NCBI RefSeq assembly: GCF_013408335.1
Contig: NZ_JACBZR010000001.1
Coordinates: 4,751,501 to 4,815,500 of the forward strand
Source of the DNA: Nocardioides panzhihuensis
Lineage (GTDB): Bacteria; Actinomycetota; Actinomycetes; Propionibacteriales; Nocardioidaceae
DNA: 64,000 nt
Reading direction: 5' to 3'
Below, one piece after another: positions 9,535-17,447 of the stretch. The position numbers and the translations under genes are program-made. How positions within the stretch are numbered: the first letter of the stretch is position 1; every line of letters begins with the position of its first letter. The notes under the pieces were generated by a model. The model ran no database searches. It had not been told where the DNA came from and saw nothing but the letters and a program-made list of their open reading frames with translations.

Positions 9535-10134
9535 TCAGCCCTCGAACTTGAACGTCGGCATCACCTGGTTGATCAGGTCGTCGATCTGCTTGCGGTTGGC
9601 GAAGTCGTTGATGAACGTCCATGCCACGCTGGCTTCAGCGTCCCCGATAACCGCGCCATACTCGTCGTAGGAGTTGACCTCGTCCTCGCTACGCAGATGA
9701 TAAAAAGTGACTCCAGCGTACTCAACGTCCGGAAGACGCTTGGCGTTCGGCTTGGAGGCGCTGAGGACCTTGAGGGCCGTTCCTGCCAACTCATCCGTGT
9801 TCGTCGACAGGGTGATGTCAGCATCAAAAATCGCTGAACCCGGCGAGTAGCCGTCGGCGTCCTTGGGAGCGCGAAGCACCATGCTCCCGTCCTCCGATCG
9901 CACGATCCAACCATCTGGCGCAGTCAGCTGGGCACCGTCGACCTCGGCCGTCTCCCCCTCGGACGTCGGGGCGGTCTGTGACTCCGAGGCTGCCGGACTG
10001 GCTGGGGAAGACGCTGTCTTGGGCTCAGACGGGTCATCCGTTCCTCCACCGCAGGCGCACAACACAAATCCGGTCAAGGCCGCAACAGCAGTCAGAGCGA
10101 GGCGTCGGGACAGTTGCGTCCGAGATCCATTCAT
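9535..10134 (-). CDS. Lipoprotein, tandem paralog 1
   Basis: This 199-residue lipoprotein has the lipobox VLCACGGG near residue 28, a Ser/Glu/Thr-rich linker, then the family domain (VDGAQLTAPDGWIV, DVEYAGVTFYHLRS, and the C-terminal INQVMPTFKFEG). It is the first of three tandem copies and its start is about 100 bp from the divergent type VII-like gene pair, so the two units could share a regulatory region. Function is unknown. Options are a cell-surface binding protein or a protective partner of the neighbouring secreted proteins; neither can be decided from sequence. Confidence 0.85.
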   Translation of the reverse strand: MNGSRTQLSRRLALTAVAALTGFVLCACGGGTDDPSEPKTASSPASPAASESQTAPTSEGETAEVDGAQLTAPDGWIVRSEDGSMVLRAPKDADGYSPGSAIFDADITLSTNTDELAGTALKVLSASKPNAKRLPDVEYAGVTFYHLRSEDEVNSYDEYGAVIGDAEASVAWTFINDFANRKQIDDLINQVMPTFKFEG

Positions 10135-10236
10135 GACGGAAAGGATAGTGGCACGTCATGGATGTCATTGACCGTGACTATCCGCGGGAAGGTGCTTAGA
10201 CTTTGCCCACGCTTGCAAACACTTGGGGAGGCCGAC

Positions 10237-10698
10237 ATGACGGGACCGAAGTCCACCGGGGCTGACGAGGCCGTAGTCAACAGGATCAAGGCAGTCCTCA
10301 TGGAGTCGAAAGACGAGATCTACAAGGTCCATGTCGACAAGCCGTCTGCCGAGTCCCTCGGCGGCAGTACCACCGCCAGCCGGCTTGAGAACCTCATGAA
10401 CCGCGCCACTGACCGGATCAACTCGACTCTCTCCGAGACCAACGACGCTCTGGTCAACTTCGTCGACGGTCTCGATGACGCTGTGCGCGCCGCCAAAAAC
10501 GCTGATGCAGATGCAGCCACCGCGTTTCGCAAGTTGGACACCGCAGCCGACCTGATCAGCAAACCCTTCTTTGAGAACTTGATGAAGGACGATCGTCTCA
10601 ATCTGCCTGACATTGCCCTGCCATTCTTCCCGCTGTCCGGCGAGGCGCTGGAGGAGATCGCGTCTCGTTCTGAGTACGGCCAGAACAAGGAGGGTTGA
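10237..10698 (+). CDS. Small helical protein resembling WXG100/ESX-type secretion targets
   Basis: The chosen ATG at 10237 has a good ribosome site (GGGGAGG six bases upstream); a longer reading from 10114 would run back across the divergent promoter region. The 153-residue product is predicted mainly helical and carries LGGSTTASRLENLM around residues 40-55, which resembles the FGGS segment of many actinobacterial type VII secretion-associated proteins. There is no signal peptide. The gene is followed after 3 bp by a PPE-like protein, the usual pairing of a small and a large helical partner. No ESX ATPase or membrane gene is present in the window. Its local GC is clearly below its surroundings (47 percent over 10561-10620). 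Confidence 0.75.
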   Translation: MTGPKSTGADEAVVNRIKAVLMESKDEIYKVHVDKPSAESLGGSTTASRLENLMNRATDRINSTLSETNDALVNFVDGLDDAVRAAKNADADAATAFRKLDTAADLISKPFFENLMKDDRLNLPDIALPFFPLSGEALEEIASRSEYGQNKEG

Positions 10699-10701
10699 TC
10701 G

Positions 10702-12072
10702 ATGTCCGTGATCAAGGGCGGGATGATGGAGACGCTCAAGCAGTACGTCGCCACGGCAAAGCCCGACGATGTCGAGGCTCGCCTAGACGACTGGAACCAG
10801 GCGGGAAGAGCGTTGCGGCGCGTTTCGCAGGACCTCGAGGCGGCCGCCGACAACTTGCCGAAGGCGTTCGAAGAGACGTCTCTCACGACTAACGCTGCTC
10901 AGCAAAGGTTCAGGGACTCAGCTCAAAAGTTGGCTCACAAGGCCGTTCAACTGGAAGCCGCCGTCAAGGCCCTGAGCGCGGCGCAAACCACAACGCGTAC
11001 CGCGATGGAGAAGCACGCCCGACTCGAGGCTTCCCTTCCCACCAACCACGGCCCAGCACCCGACCCCTCTAGCCCGAAGTACGCACAGAGCGGAACTGGA
11101 GTCGACACCGTTCAGGCAGTCCAGAACCAGAAGGCCCTCCAAGCCGACCGCGCTGCACACGCTGCCCGCGAGCAGGCGATCGCCGACGCCGAGGCAGCTG
11201 CTGCCCAGCAGATCCAGGTGGTCGACGAGGACAATTACACGGCTGAGCCTCCGGTGCGGGCGATCACGGACGAACCGAACTCTGACCCTGGAAGCGCCCC
11301 CGCGGCCCCTTCATCCCCCGGTTCGTACAGCGAGATCGCAGCAGCCCGCGCCCGGATGGCGTCGTACAACTCCGGGACCCTCTACCCAGGCGGCATGGGC
11401 CACGAGCTGATCGCCCAGGAGAAGGCGATCATCGCGGCGCACGAAGCGGAGAACAAGCCGGAGTGGAACGGCACCCAGTGGGTCAACGCCGACGGGTCTC
11501 CGGCGCCCTCGACGTCGTACGCGATGGTCGAGACCGCTGACGGGCTGGCCCCGCTTGGCGGCGGCGCGGGCGGCATGGCCGCGCTCGCCATCGCCGGTGG
11601 TGGGGCTCTGCTCGGTGCCGGTGCGGCCAAGGCGCTCGCGAGCAGGTTCGCCGCCGGGTCCGCCAAGGCAGCGACTGCCAGCGCGACGTCGAAGTCGGCG
11701 ACAGCCAGGTCTGGGTCTGCAGCGGCCAGGGCCGGCGCCGCCGGTGCCCGCGCGGGTGCAGGAGCTGGGGCCGGTGCACGCGGAGCCGGAGCCGGTGCGG
11801 GCGCACGTGGCGGCGCGGCTGGAGGCCGGGGTGCCGGCGCCCGAGGCGGCGCGACCGGAGCGGGCAGCCGCGGTGGGCGTGGCGGCAGCGGAGGAGCCGG
11901 TGGCCGCGGCGGAAAGAAGGACGACAAGCGGGGCAGCCAGGACCAGGACTGGCAGGCCGACTACACCGACGACTGGACCGAGACCGCAAGCGACGTCTTG
12001 GACCCCAACGCGTCCCGCGGCTGGACCCCGAACGCACCGGCCGACGACGACAAGGACCGCCGCAAGCCGTAG
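10702..12072 (+). CDS. Large PPE-like protein with Gly/Ala/Arg-rich C-terminal region
   Basis: This 456-residue protein begins with a helical domain (about residues 1-150) containing LDDWNQAGRALRRVSQDLE and a long run of amphipathic helices, similar in style to PPE/WXG secretion substrates. A Pro/Ser-rich linker (165-215) precedes a second small region with a hydrophobic Gly/Ala segment around 285-310. Residues about 315-415 are low complexity, built from RAGA, GARGG and GGRGG-type units, and the last 45 residues are acidic (QADYTDDWTETASDVLD). It forms an operon with the small helical gene 3 bp upstream. A strong inverted repeat at 12109-12157 follows. Type VII export is inference; no toxin domain is recognisable. 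Confidence 0.75.
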   Translation: MSVIKGGMMETLKQYVATAKPDDVEARLDDWNQAGRALRRVSQDLEAAADNLPKAFEETSLTTNAAQQRFRDSAQKLAHKAVQLEAAVKALSAAQTTTRTAMEKHARLEASLPTNHGPAPDPSSPKYAQSGTGVDTVQAVQNQKALQADRAAHAAREQAIADAEAAAAQQIQVVDEDNYTAEPPVRAITDEPNSDPGSAPAAPSSPGSYSEIAAARARMASYNSGTLYPGGMGHELIAQEKAIIAAHEAENKPEWNGTQWVNADGSPAPSTSYAMVETADGLAPLGGGAGGMAALAIAGGGALLGAGAAKALASRFAAGSAKAATASATSKSATARSGSAAARAGAAGARAGAGAGAGARGAGAGAGARGGAAGGRGAGARGGATGAGSRGGRGGSGGAGGRGGKKDDKRGSQDQDWQADYTDDWTETASDVLDPNASRGWTPNAPADDDKDRRKP

Positions 12073-12108
12073 CCGGCGAAGAGACTGCACCGTCCGACCG
12101 AGGACGAT

Positions 12109-12157
12109 ACGTACTGGTGCTGGCGCAGCTCAGCGACCCGCGCCAGCACCAGTACGT
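12109..12157. terminator. Long hairpin between convergent genes
   Basis: A perfect 17-bp inverted repeat (12109-12125 and 12141-12157) with a 15-base loop lies between the stop of the PPE-like gene and the stop of the ridA-family gene. It can terminate transcription from both sides. There is no clear T-run, which is common for terminators in high-GC actinobacteria. Confidence 0.7.
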
Positions 12158-12170
12158 GGCCGTCACCTGC

Positions 12171-12572
12171 TCACGCGACGGCGGTGCCCTCGAGCTCGAT
12201 CATCTGGCCTGGGATCGCCAGGCGCGTGACGCCGAGCATGGTCGTGGCCGGTGCGACCTGGGCGGCACCTAGCCGAGAGGCGAGGACGCCATAGTGCTGG
12301 AAGAGCAGGTCGACGTCCGTGGCATAGACGTTGAGCCGGACCAGGTTGGCCAGTGACATGTCTGCTGCCCCGAGCACCGCTTCCAGGTTGTCGAGGCTCA
12401 GACCGATCTGGGCAGCCATGTCACCTTCGTGCCGAGGCGCGCCGTCTGCGCCCATCGCCGTCTGGCCCGAGCAGTAGAGGGTGCGGGTGTGCCCGGTCAC
12501 GACCTCGCCCTGGTTGAACCCCATGTCCAGCGACCAGGTCACCGGGTTGATCGCCGTTCGTTCGATCGCCAC
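12171..12572 (-). CDS. RidA family protein (YjgF/YER057c/UK114)
   Basis: This 133-residue protein belongs to the Rid family, whose RidA members hydrolyse reactive enamine/imine intermediates to keto acids and ammonia. Family features seen are LYCSGQTAMGADG near residues 32-45, the VRLNVYATD strand, and the C-terminal MIELEGTAVA with the usual IE pair. The canonical RidA arginine is expected just before the NVY segment and is present (LVRLNVY). The start is GTG at 12572 with GGAGCTGAT just upstream; an ATG two bases upstream is out of frame. It is divergent from a WYL regulator with a palindrome in between, so that regulator probably controls it. Confidence 0.9.
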   Translation of the reverse strand: MAIERTAINPVTWSLDMGFNQGEVVTGHTRTLYCSGQTAMGADGAPRHEGDMAAQIGLSLDNLEAVLGAADMSLANLVRLNVYATDVDLLFQHYGVLASRLGAAQVAPATTMLGVTRLAIPGQMIELEGTAVA

Positions 12573-12633
12573 ATCAGCTCCGTTCAGTTCAGGCGGGGAC
12601 CATCCCCGACCTGCGTCGAGCCTGACAGCGAAT

Positions 12634-12652
12634 CACGACATCTCCTGTCGTG
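12634..12652. promoter_or_regulatory. Candidate operator between ridA-like gene and WYL regulator
   Basis: A perfect 7-bp inverted repeat CACGACA-N5-TGTCGTG lies in the 100-bp divergent intergenic region, 20 bp ahead of the regulator start. Position and symmetry fit an autoregulatory site for the adjacent WYL protein; binding is inference. Confidence 0.5.
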
Positions 12653-12672
12653 TATCCGGATAGAGTTCGGCC

Positions 12673-13644
12673 GTGCGTGCCGACCGGTTGGTCTCCCTGG
12701 TGCTCCTCCTGCGACAGCGCGGGCAGCTGACCGCGGACGTCCTGGCGCGCGAGCTCGAGGTCTCGACCCGAACGGTGCTACGCGACATCGAGGCGTTGTC
12801 GGCGGCGGGAGTCCCGGTCTACGCCGAGCGCGGCCGCCACGGTGGCTTCTCGCTGCTGCCCGGGTTCCGGACCGAGCTCACCGGGCTGAACCACGATGAG
12901 GCCCTCGCCCTCCTCACCGCCGGCTCAGGTCGGGGCGAGCGGGTCTTCGGACTCGGCTCCGCGCTCGCATCCGCCATGCGGAAGGTGGTCGACGCACTTC
13001 CCGAGAGCCACCTGACGGCCGCGAACGATGCGGCGCAGCGGTTCCTCTTCGATCCCGAGACCGACCTGCTCTCCCGCCGTCTCGACGTCGAGGAGGTCCC
13101 CAAGGAGACGATGGTCGAGGTACGCCAGGCGGTCCTCGCCGGGCACAAGCTGCGCCTCCGCTACGCATCCCGCGGTCAGGCACCCCGCCGGTGCGTCGTC
13201 GACCCGATCGGCCTGGTCACGGTGCGCGACAAGGGCTACCTGCTGGCCACCGAGGCCGGCACCGACCGCACCTTCCGGATGTCGCGGGTGCTCGAGGCGT
13301 ACGAGCTGCCCGAACCGGCGCAACGACCGGACAACGTCGACCTCGAGCGCGTGTGGGCGGAACGCTGCGCGCAGTTCCTCTCCGAGGGTCACATCGCCGT
13401 CCAGGTTCGGGTGAACCCAGCACGCCGCGACCAGCTGCTGGACATGGCAGAGGCCGTCCGCGCAGAGACACCCGACGCCGACGGTTGGCTTCGCCTCGAG
13501 GTCACGTTCCAGGACCTATGGCACGCGGAATGGGCGATGTGGCAGCTCGACACCGACGCCGAGTCGCTTGCGCCACCGGAGCTGCGTTCCGCCTTGCATC
13601 AGCGTGCGCGGGCGGTCGCCGACCGATATCGAGACCGCCCGTAG
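12673..13644 (+). CDS. HTH-WYL domain transcriptional regulator (YafY/PafB-like)
   Basis: This 323-residue regulator has an N-terminal DeoR-type winged helix-turn-helix (residues 1-60, VLARELEVSTRTVLRDIEAL) and a C-terminal WYL domain (about 140-210, with VVDPIGLVTVRDKGYLLA and FRMSRV) followed by a WCX extension. WYL proteins sense ligands through this domain; the ligand here is unknown. The start is GTG at 12673. It is transcribed away from the RidA-family gene, sharing a 100-bp region that contains a palindrome. The most likely role is control of the neighbouring gene and of itself. Confidence 0.92.
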   Translation: MRADRLVSLVLLLRQRGQLTADVLARELEVSTRTVLRDIEALSAAGVPVYAERGRHGGFSLLPGFRTELTGLNHDEALALLTAGSGRGERVFGLGSALASAMRKVVDALPESHLTAANDAAQRFLFDPETDLLSRRLDVEEVPKETMVEVRQAVLAGHKLRLRYASRGQAPRRCVVDPIGLVTVRDKGYLLATEAGTDRTFRMSRVLEAYELPEPAQRPDNVDLERVWAERCAQFLSEGHIAVQVRVNPARRDQLLDMAEAVRAETPDADGWLRLEVTFQDLWHAEWAMWQLDTDAESLAPPELRSALHQRARAVADRYRDRP

Positions 13645-13664
13645 CCGCTCGACCCGCGAACGGC

Positions 13665-14225
13665 CTAGGCGACCTTGTTCATCTCGCCCGAGTGCTCGAT
13701 GTCCTCATCGAGCTGGTGGCGAGCGTCGGGGTGGTTGTGGAAGCGCTTGTAGGAGTAGGCCAGGACGCCGAGAGCGATGGCGCACGACCCGAGCAGGGTG
13801 ACGCCGGTCCAGGCGCCACCGAGCAGCCAGAAGGTGGCCTCGAGCGGCCACCAGTGCGGGGCCGGCGGGCTGATCAGGAAGACGACGCCGACGGCAGCGA
13901 TGGAGAGCGCCCCTAGCGTCGACAGGATGATCCGTGGCCAGGTCTCCACGCCCTCGGCAGCCCCGCGCAGGGCCCGGAGACGGACCGGCTCGACATAGCG
14001 GCGAGCCCAGGCGTACTGACGGGAGAGCACGGCCAACCCACCGAAGAGCATGAGTAGGCCCGGACCCGGCAGCACCATCGCGGCGATCCCGGCGACCACG
14101 AGCAGCCAGCCGAGGGTCTCGAAGGCGAGCCGCTTCGCCGCAGCTCCTGCGAGGGACTTCATGCCCATAGCCTGCCATTCCGGGCCAACTCCGAGAACAG
14201 CCAGGGGAATTTTACGGGCGTTCAT
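13665..14225 (-). CDS. Small membrane protein of the PGPGW/TIGR02611 type
   Basis: The product (186 residues from ATG 14225) has four hydrophobic segments. The first contains GWLLVVAGIAAMVLPGPG, the hallmark LPGPG turn of this actinobacterial family of uncharacterised membrane proteins. The C-terminus is polar and His/Asp-rich (HNHPDARHQLDED). The ATG at 14225 overlaps the stop of the upstream DUF805 gene (ATGA), which supports coupled translation; ATG 14168 is an alternative that starts just before the conserved part. Function is not known. Confidence 0.8.
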   Translation of the reverse strand: MNARKIPLAVLGVGPEWQAMGMKSLAGAAAKRLAFETLGWLLVVAGIAAMVLPGPGLLMLFGGLAVLSRQYAWARRYVEPVRLRALRGAAEGVETWPRIILSTLGALSIAAVGVVFLISPPAPHWWPLEATFWLLGGAWTGVTLLGSCAIALGVLAYSYKRFHNHPDARHQLDEDIEHSGEMNKVA

Positions 14226-14596
14226 GCGGCCAAGTCGTACTTGACGCCCTCCGGGCTCGGGAAGGTCAGCCACAGCACCGCGAGGACGATGTCTCCGACC
14301 AGCGGCACGATCAGGACCAGCTGCCACCATCCGGATCGGTTGATGTCGTGCAGCCGGCGCGTGCCCAGCGCGATGGTCGGCACGAACGCGGCGAGCGCGT
14401 AGAGACCGACCACGACGCTCACCACCTCGTTGCGCGCCAGCACCACGACGATGAGCATCAGAAGGTTCACGAGCATCGGCCAGAGCAGCTCAGTGCGACT
14501 GGCGCGACCCGAGAATGTCGCGTACTTCTTCCAGAACCGTGAGTACGCCTCGGTGATCGAGGCAGCACGAAGCGGCTGGTCAAGGGGGATCGTCAC
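14222..14596 (-). CDS. DUF805 membrane protein
   Basis: The 124-residue protein begins with ITEAYSRFWKKYATFSGRAS, the typical cytosolic entry of DUF805, then three or four membrane segments, and has LGTRRLHDINRSGWW before the last pair of segments, another family hallmark. GTG 14596 was chosen because family members start a few residues before this motif; an upstream ATG at 14668 would add an uncharacteristic tail. The family is uncharacterised. It overlaps the following membrane-protein gene by four bases. Confidence 0.85.
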   Translation of the reverse strand: MTIPLDQPLRAASITEAYSRFWKKYATFSGRASRTELLWPMLVNLLMLIVVVLARNEVVSVVVGLYALAAFVPTIALGTRRLHDINRSGWWQLVLIVPLVGDIVLAVLWLTFPSPEGVKYDLAA

Positions 14597-14710
14597 GGTC
14601 AGGAACCCTAGGCGGGCGAGATGGACCACGTAAATGTCTGCCCGGGCATGTGTCCCAAATCCGGGCAAAGTTCATCTTCCCGTAGGAAACGGGCGCAGAC
14701 AGAGAGAATC

Positions 14711-14746
14711 GGGGCGGCGTACGGATGAGTCTCCGTACGCCGCCCC
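14711..14746 (-). terminator. Hairpin downstream of PEP carboxykinase
   Basis: A perfect 15-bp stem (14711-14725 with 14732-14746) and a 6-base loop sit 30 bp past the pckG stop. A dispersed repeat motif (GGTCTCGACAAGCTCGAC, 14747-14764) directly abuts it. Confidence 0.75.
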
Positions 14747-14764
14747 GGTCTCGACAAGCTCGAC
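14747..14764. repeat. Short dispersed repeat, intergenic copy
   Basis: The sequence GGTCTCGACAAGCTCGAC appears here and, on the other strand, within recC (6432-6450) and twice in nirB (22881-22896, 23529-23543). Confidence 0.8.
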
Positions 14765-14776
14765 AGCGACGAGAGG

Positions 14777-16618
14777 TCAGGCCTGAGCGGCCTCGTCGAT
14801 CGCAGCGGCCACGCGCTTGTGGGCCTCCCAGATCTCCTCGGGCAGCTTGAACTGGTGGAGGTGCTTCTCGCGGAAGCCCATCTCCTGCTTCCACCGCTTC
14901 AGGTCGAGGGAGAGGATCCGGTCGAGGTCCCGCTGCGGCAGGTCGAGGCCGCGCAGGTCGAGCTCGTCCTCGGTCGGGATGACGCCGACGGGGCTCTGCT
15001 GGCCCTTGACCTCACCCTTCTGGAACTGGTGCAGCCACAGCAGCGCGCGCACGTTCTCGCGGTAACCGGGCCACAGGAAGTGACCGTCCTCGGCGTCACG
15101 CTGGAACCAGTTGACGTGCGCGAAGACCGGCTTCACGGTGGCCTCGCCGATGATCTTCAGCCAGTGGCGGGCGTAGTCGCCCTCCTCGTAGGCGAGGAAC
15201 GGACGCATCGACATCGGGTCGTAGCGCAGCACGCCCTCGAGGCCGTCGGCCGCGGCAGTCGCCTCGGCACCCAGGGTGAGGCCGTCGTAGACGCCCTCGG
15301 CCACGTCTGTGATCGCACGGATCAGCGGCTCGCGGTCACGGGTGCGGCCACCGAAGATGATCGCGTCGACCGGCACGCCTGCGGCGTCGTCGAAGTCGGG
15401 CGCCGCGTTGGGAACGTGCGAGATCGGCGTGGTGAAGCGGGAGTTGGGGTGGGCCCACGGGTCGCCCAGCTCGTCGTCGATCCGGTCGGCGATGCGCTCG
15501 CCCTTCCAGTCGATCCAGCCGTCGACGTCGTCCGGGTGGTGCTTGGTGAGCCCCTCCCACCAGACCTCCTGGGTCTTCTCGTTGTAGGCGACGTTCGTGA
15601 AGATCGCACCCGAGCCCGGCAGGATCGCCTGGACCGCGCCCGGGTTGGTCTTCTCGTTGGTGTCCTTGGCGACACCGAAGACGCCGTTCTCCGGGTTGAA
15701 GGCACGGAGCTTGCCGTCCTCGCCGACCCAGATCCAGGCGATGTCGTCGCCGTAGAAGGTGACCTCATAGCGCTCACCGAGGGCGTCGGGCGAGAGCGTC
15801 ATCGAGAGGTTGGTCTTGCCGGAGGCGGACGGGAAGCCGCCGACGACGTGGAACTCCTCGCCGGACTCCTTGTCCTTGATGCCCAGCAGCAGGAACTGCT
15901 CGGCGAGGAACTTGCCGGAGGCGCGGCCGTCGTAGCAGGCCTGGCGCAGGCCGTGGGCGATCTTGCCCAGCAGCGCGTTCCCGCCGTAGGAGGAGCCGTA
16001 GTGAAGGATCGTACGCTGGTCGGCGACCGTCGCGAACAGACGCTGGTCGTTGTCGGTGCCCTGACCGAGGTTGGGCAGGTCGCCGGTCACGTGCACCGCA
16101 CGGACGAAGGAGCTCGGGTCTGCGAGGTCGTTGATGTAGTCGATGCCGACGCGCGCCATCCGGATCATCTGCTGCACGACCGGGCGGCTGTCGGTGAGCT
16201 CGACACCTGCGGCGTACGCCTCCAGGGGCGAGCCGACCGGAGCCATCAGGTAGGGGATGACGTACATCGTCTTGCCCTTGGAGGCACCGGTCATGCGCTC
16301 GGTGAGCGTCTTGACGGTCTCGTCGGCAGGCTTCCAGTTGTTGTAGACGCCCTTGTCCTCCGGGTTGGAGGTGGCGACCACGGTGCGCTCCTCGGAGCGC
16401 GCGGTGTCCTTGCTGTAGGAACGGCTGTAGTAGCGGCCGCCCGTGACGGGAAGCAGCTCACCAGCCTCCAGGGATTCCTGAAGGAGCCGCTCGTCGTCGG
16501 CTGCGCTGACAACCTCGATCCGCTCGGCTCCGGTCACCCCTGCCCAGTAGGAGACATACTCCCGCACATGAGGATTCGTCAGCCCCGCCTCATCGAGGAC
16601 CTTGTCCACGTCAACCAT
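14777..16618 (-). CDS. pckG: Phosphoenolpyruvate carboxykinase (GTP)
   Basis: This 613-residue cytosolic enzyme converts oxaloacetate and GTP to phosphoenolpyruvate, CO2 and GDP, the entry step of gluconeogenesis. Family features include DLPNLGQGTDNDQRLFATVAD, YGGNALLGKIAHGLR, the kinase P-loop FPSASGKTN around residue 266, and GDDIAWIWVG. The P-loop differs from the usual PSACGKTN: Ser266 replaces the conserved reactive cysteine. The ATG at 16618 has a GAAGGG site upstream and gives the family's normal length; an upstream ATG would add 26 non-conserved residues. It is monocistronic, followed by a hairpin. Confidence 0.96.
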   Translation of the reverse strand: MVDVDKVLDEAGLTNPHVREYVSYWAGVTGAERIEVVSAADDERLLQESLEAGELLPVTGGRYYSRSYSKDTARSEERTVVATSNPEDKGVYNNWKPADETVKTLTERMTGASKGKTMYVIPYLMAPVGSPLEAYAAGVELTDSRPVVQQMIRMARVGIDYINDLADPSSFVRAVHVTGDLPNLGQGTDNDQRLFATVADQRTILHYGSSYGGNALLGKIAHGLRQACYDGRASGKFLAEQFLLLGIKDKESGEEFHVVGGFPSASGKTNLSMTLSPDALGERYEVTFYGDDIAWIWVGEDGKLRAFNPENGVFGVAKDTNEKTNPGAVQAILPGSGAIFTNVAYNEKTQEVWWEGLTKHHPDDVDGWIDWKGERIADRIDDELGDPWAHPNSRFTTPISHVPNAAPDFDDAAGVPVDAIIFGGRTRDREPLIRAITDVAEGVYDGLTLGAEATAAADGLEGVLRYDPMSMRPFLAYEEGDYARHWLKIIGEATVKPVFAHVNWFQRDAEDGHFLWPGYRENVRALLWLHQFQKGEVKGQQSPVGVIPTEDELDLRGLDLPQRDLDRILSLDLKRWKQEMGFREKHLHQFKLPEEIWEAHKRVAAAIDEAAQA

Positions 16619-16949
16619 TCCGACACCCTTCAAAGTTTCGCCGATTGCAGGCACGTTACCCCAGTTGAAGAGGGCTCCAACCGGGGTACCGTGCACCAGA
16701 GTGGGTCATCGATCACGAGCCTGGACAATTGATCGATCCAACCGCAGGCGATGTTCCGACAGCCGGTCCTGAGACCCTCGTAACCCCATGTTTAAGTGAC
16801 AAAGGCCTCATTTCGGCGACCGGTCCGTAATGTGGATGTGACGCCCGATGTCGCACCGTGACACGGATTACATCTAGGATTTCGCGAGTGATCCCCCAAC
16901 ACACAATCTTTGAATTGTTTCAATCGTCGAACGGGCCAGAGGCCGGCTG
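16619..16949. promoter_or_regulatory. Intergenic region with divergent promoters
   Basis: The 331 bp between pckG and the VTT-domain gene contain no supported gene. The part from about 16780 to 16925 is markedly AT-richer than its surroundings (for example AATCTTTGAATTGTTTCAAT near 16905), as expected for promoters reading in both directions. No operator that I can name is present. Confidence 0.4.
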
Positions 16950-17411
16950 ATGGAACTCATTCTCGGGACCTTCGCCGCCTCCTTCACCGGAGGCCTCTTC
17001 CCTGTCATCAACTTCGAGACCTACCTCGCGGTGGCCGCCTCGAACCTGACCTTCTCCGCCCTGATCCTGGCGCTGGTGGCAGGAGTCGGCCAGACCACCT
17101 CCAAGGTCGTCTGGTACTACGCCGGCCAGGGCACCACCGCCCTCCCCTTCGTCCGCAAGAAGATGGCGTGCGAGAAGTGGCAGCTGCGGATGGAGAAGTG
17201 GGAGCGGCGTACGCAGGGACGACCCGCCTACGCCGGCGGGCTGCTCGCGGTCGCCGCCCTCAGCGGGCTTCCTCCGCTGGCGATCCTCGCCGTGATCTAC
17301 GGCACACTCAAGGCCAACCTGATGCTCTTCGTCGCGATCACGTTCGTGGGGCGCGTACTTCGGTCCTGGATGATCCTGGAGGCTGCGGCGTTCGCGTGGG
17401 TGCGGACATAG
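16950..17411 (+). CDS. VTT-domain (DedA/SNARE-associated type) small membrane protein
   Basis: The 153-residue protein has an N-terminal hydrophobic re-entrant region (FAASFTGGLFPVINFETYL), a Gly-rich segment with GVGQTTSKVVWYYAG, a charged middle (about 70-95) and two C-terminal membrane segments including LSGLPPLAILAVIYG. This order matches short VTT-domain proteins, a family linked to lipid scrambling and membrane homeostasis in DedA-type members. The exact role here is unknown. It is followed by an ArgJ-family gene after 36 bp. Confidence 0.75.
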   Translation: MELILGTFAASFTGGLFPVINFETYLAVAASNLTFSALILALVAGVGQTTSKVVWYYAGQGTTALPFVRKKMACEKWQLRMEKWERRTQGRPAYAGGLLAVAALSGLPPLAILAVIYGTLKANLMLFVAITFVGRVLRSWMILEAAAFAWVRT

Positions 17412-17447
17412 CGCGCAGCCCACGCCGGGTGGTTCTAGGCTGTCCGC

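Noticed and set aside
14819..16732. 637-codon open frame opposite pckG
   Set aside because: No domain and antisense to a firm PEP carboxykinase gene.
16800..16900. CRP-like site TGTGAC...GTCGCA upstream of pckG
   Set aside because: The spacing between half-sites does not fit the CRP/GlxR pattern.
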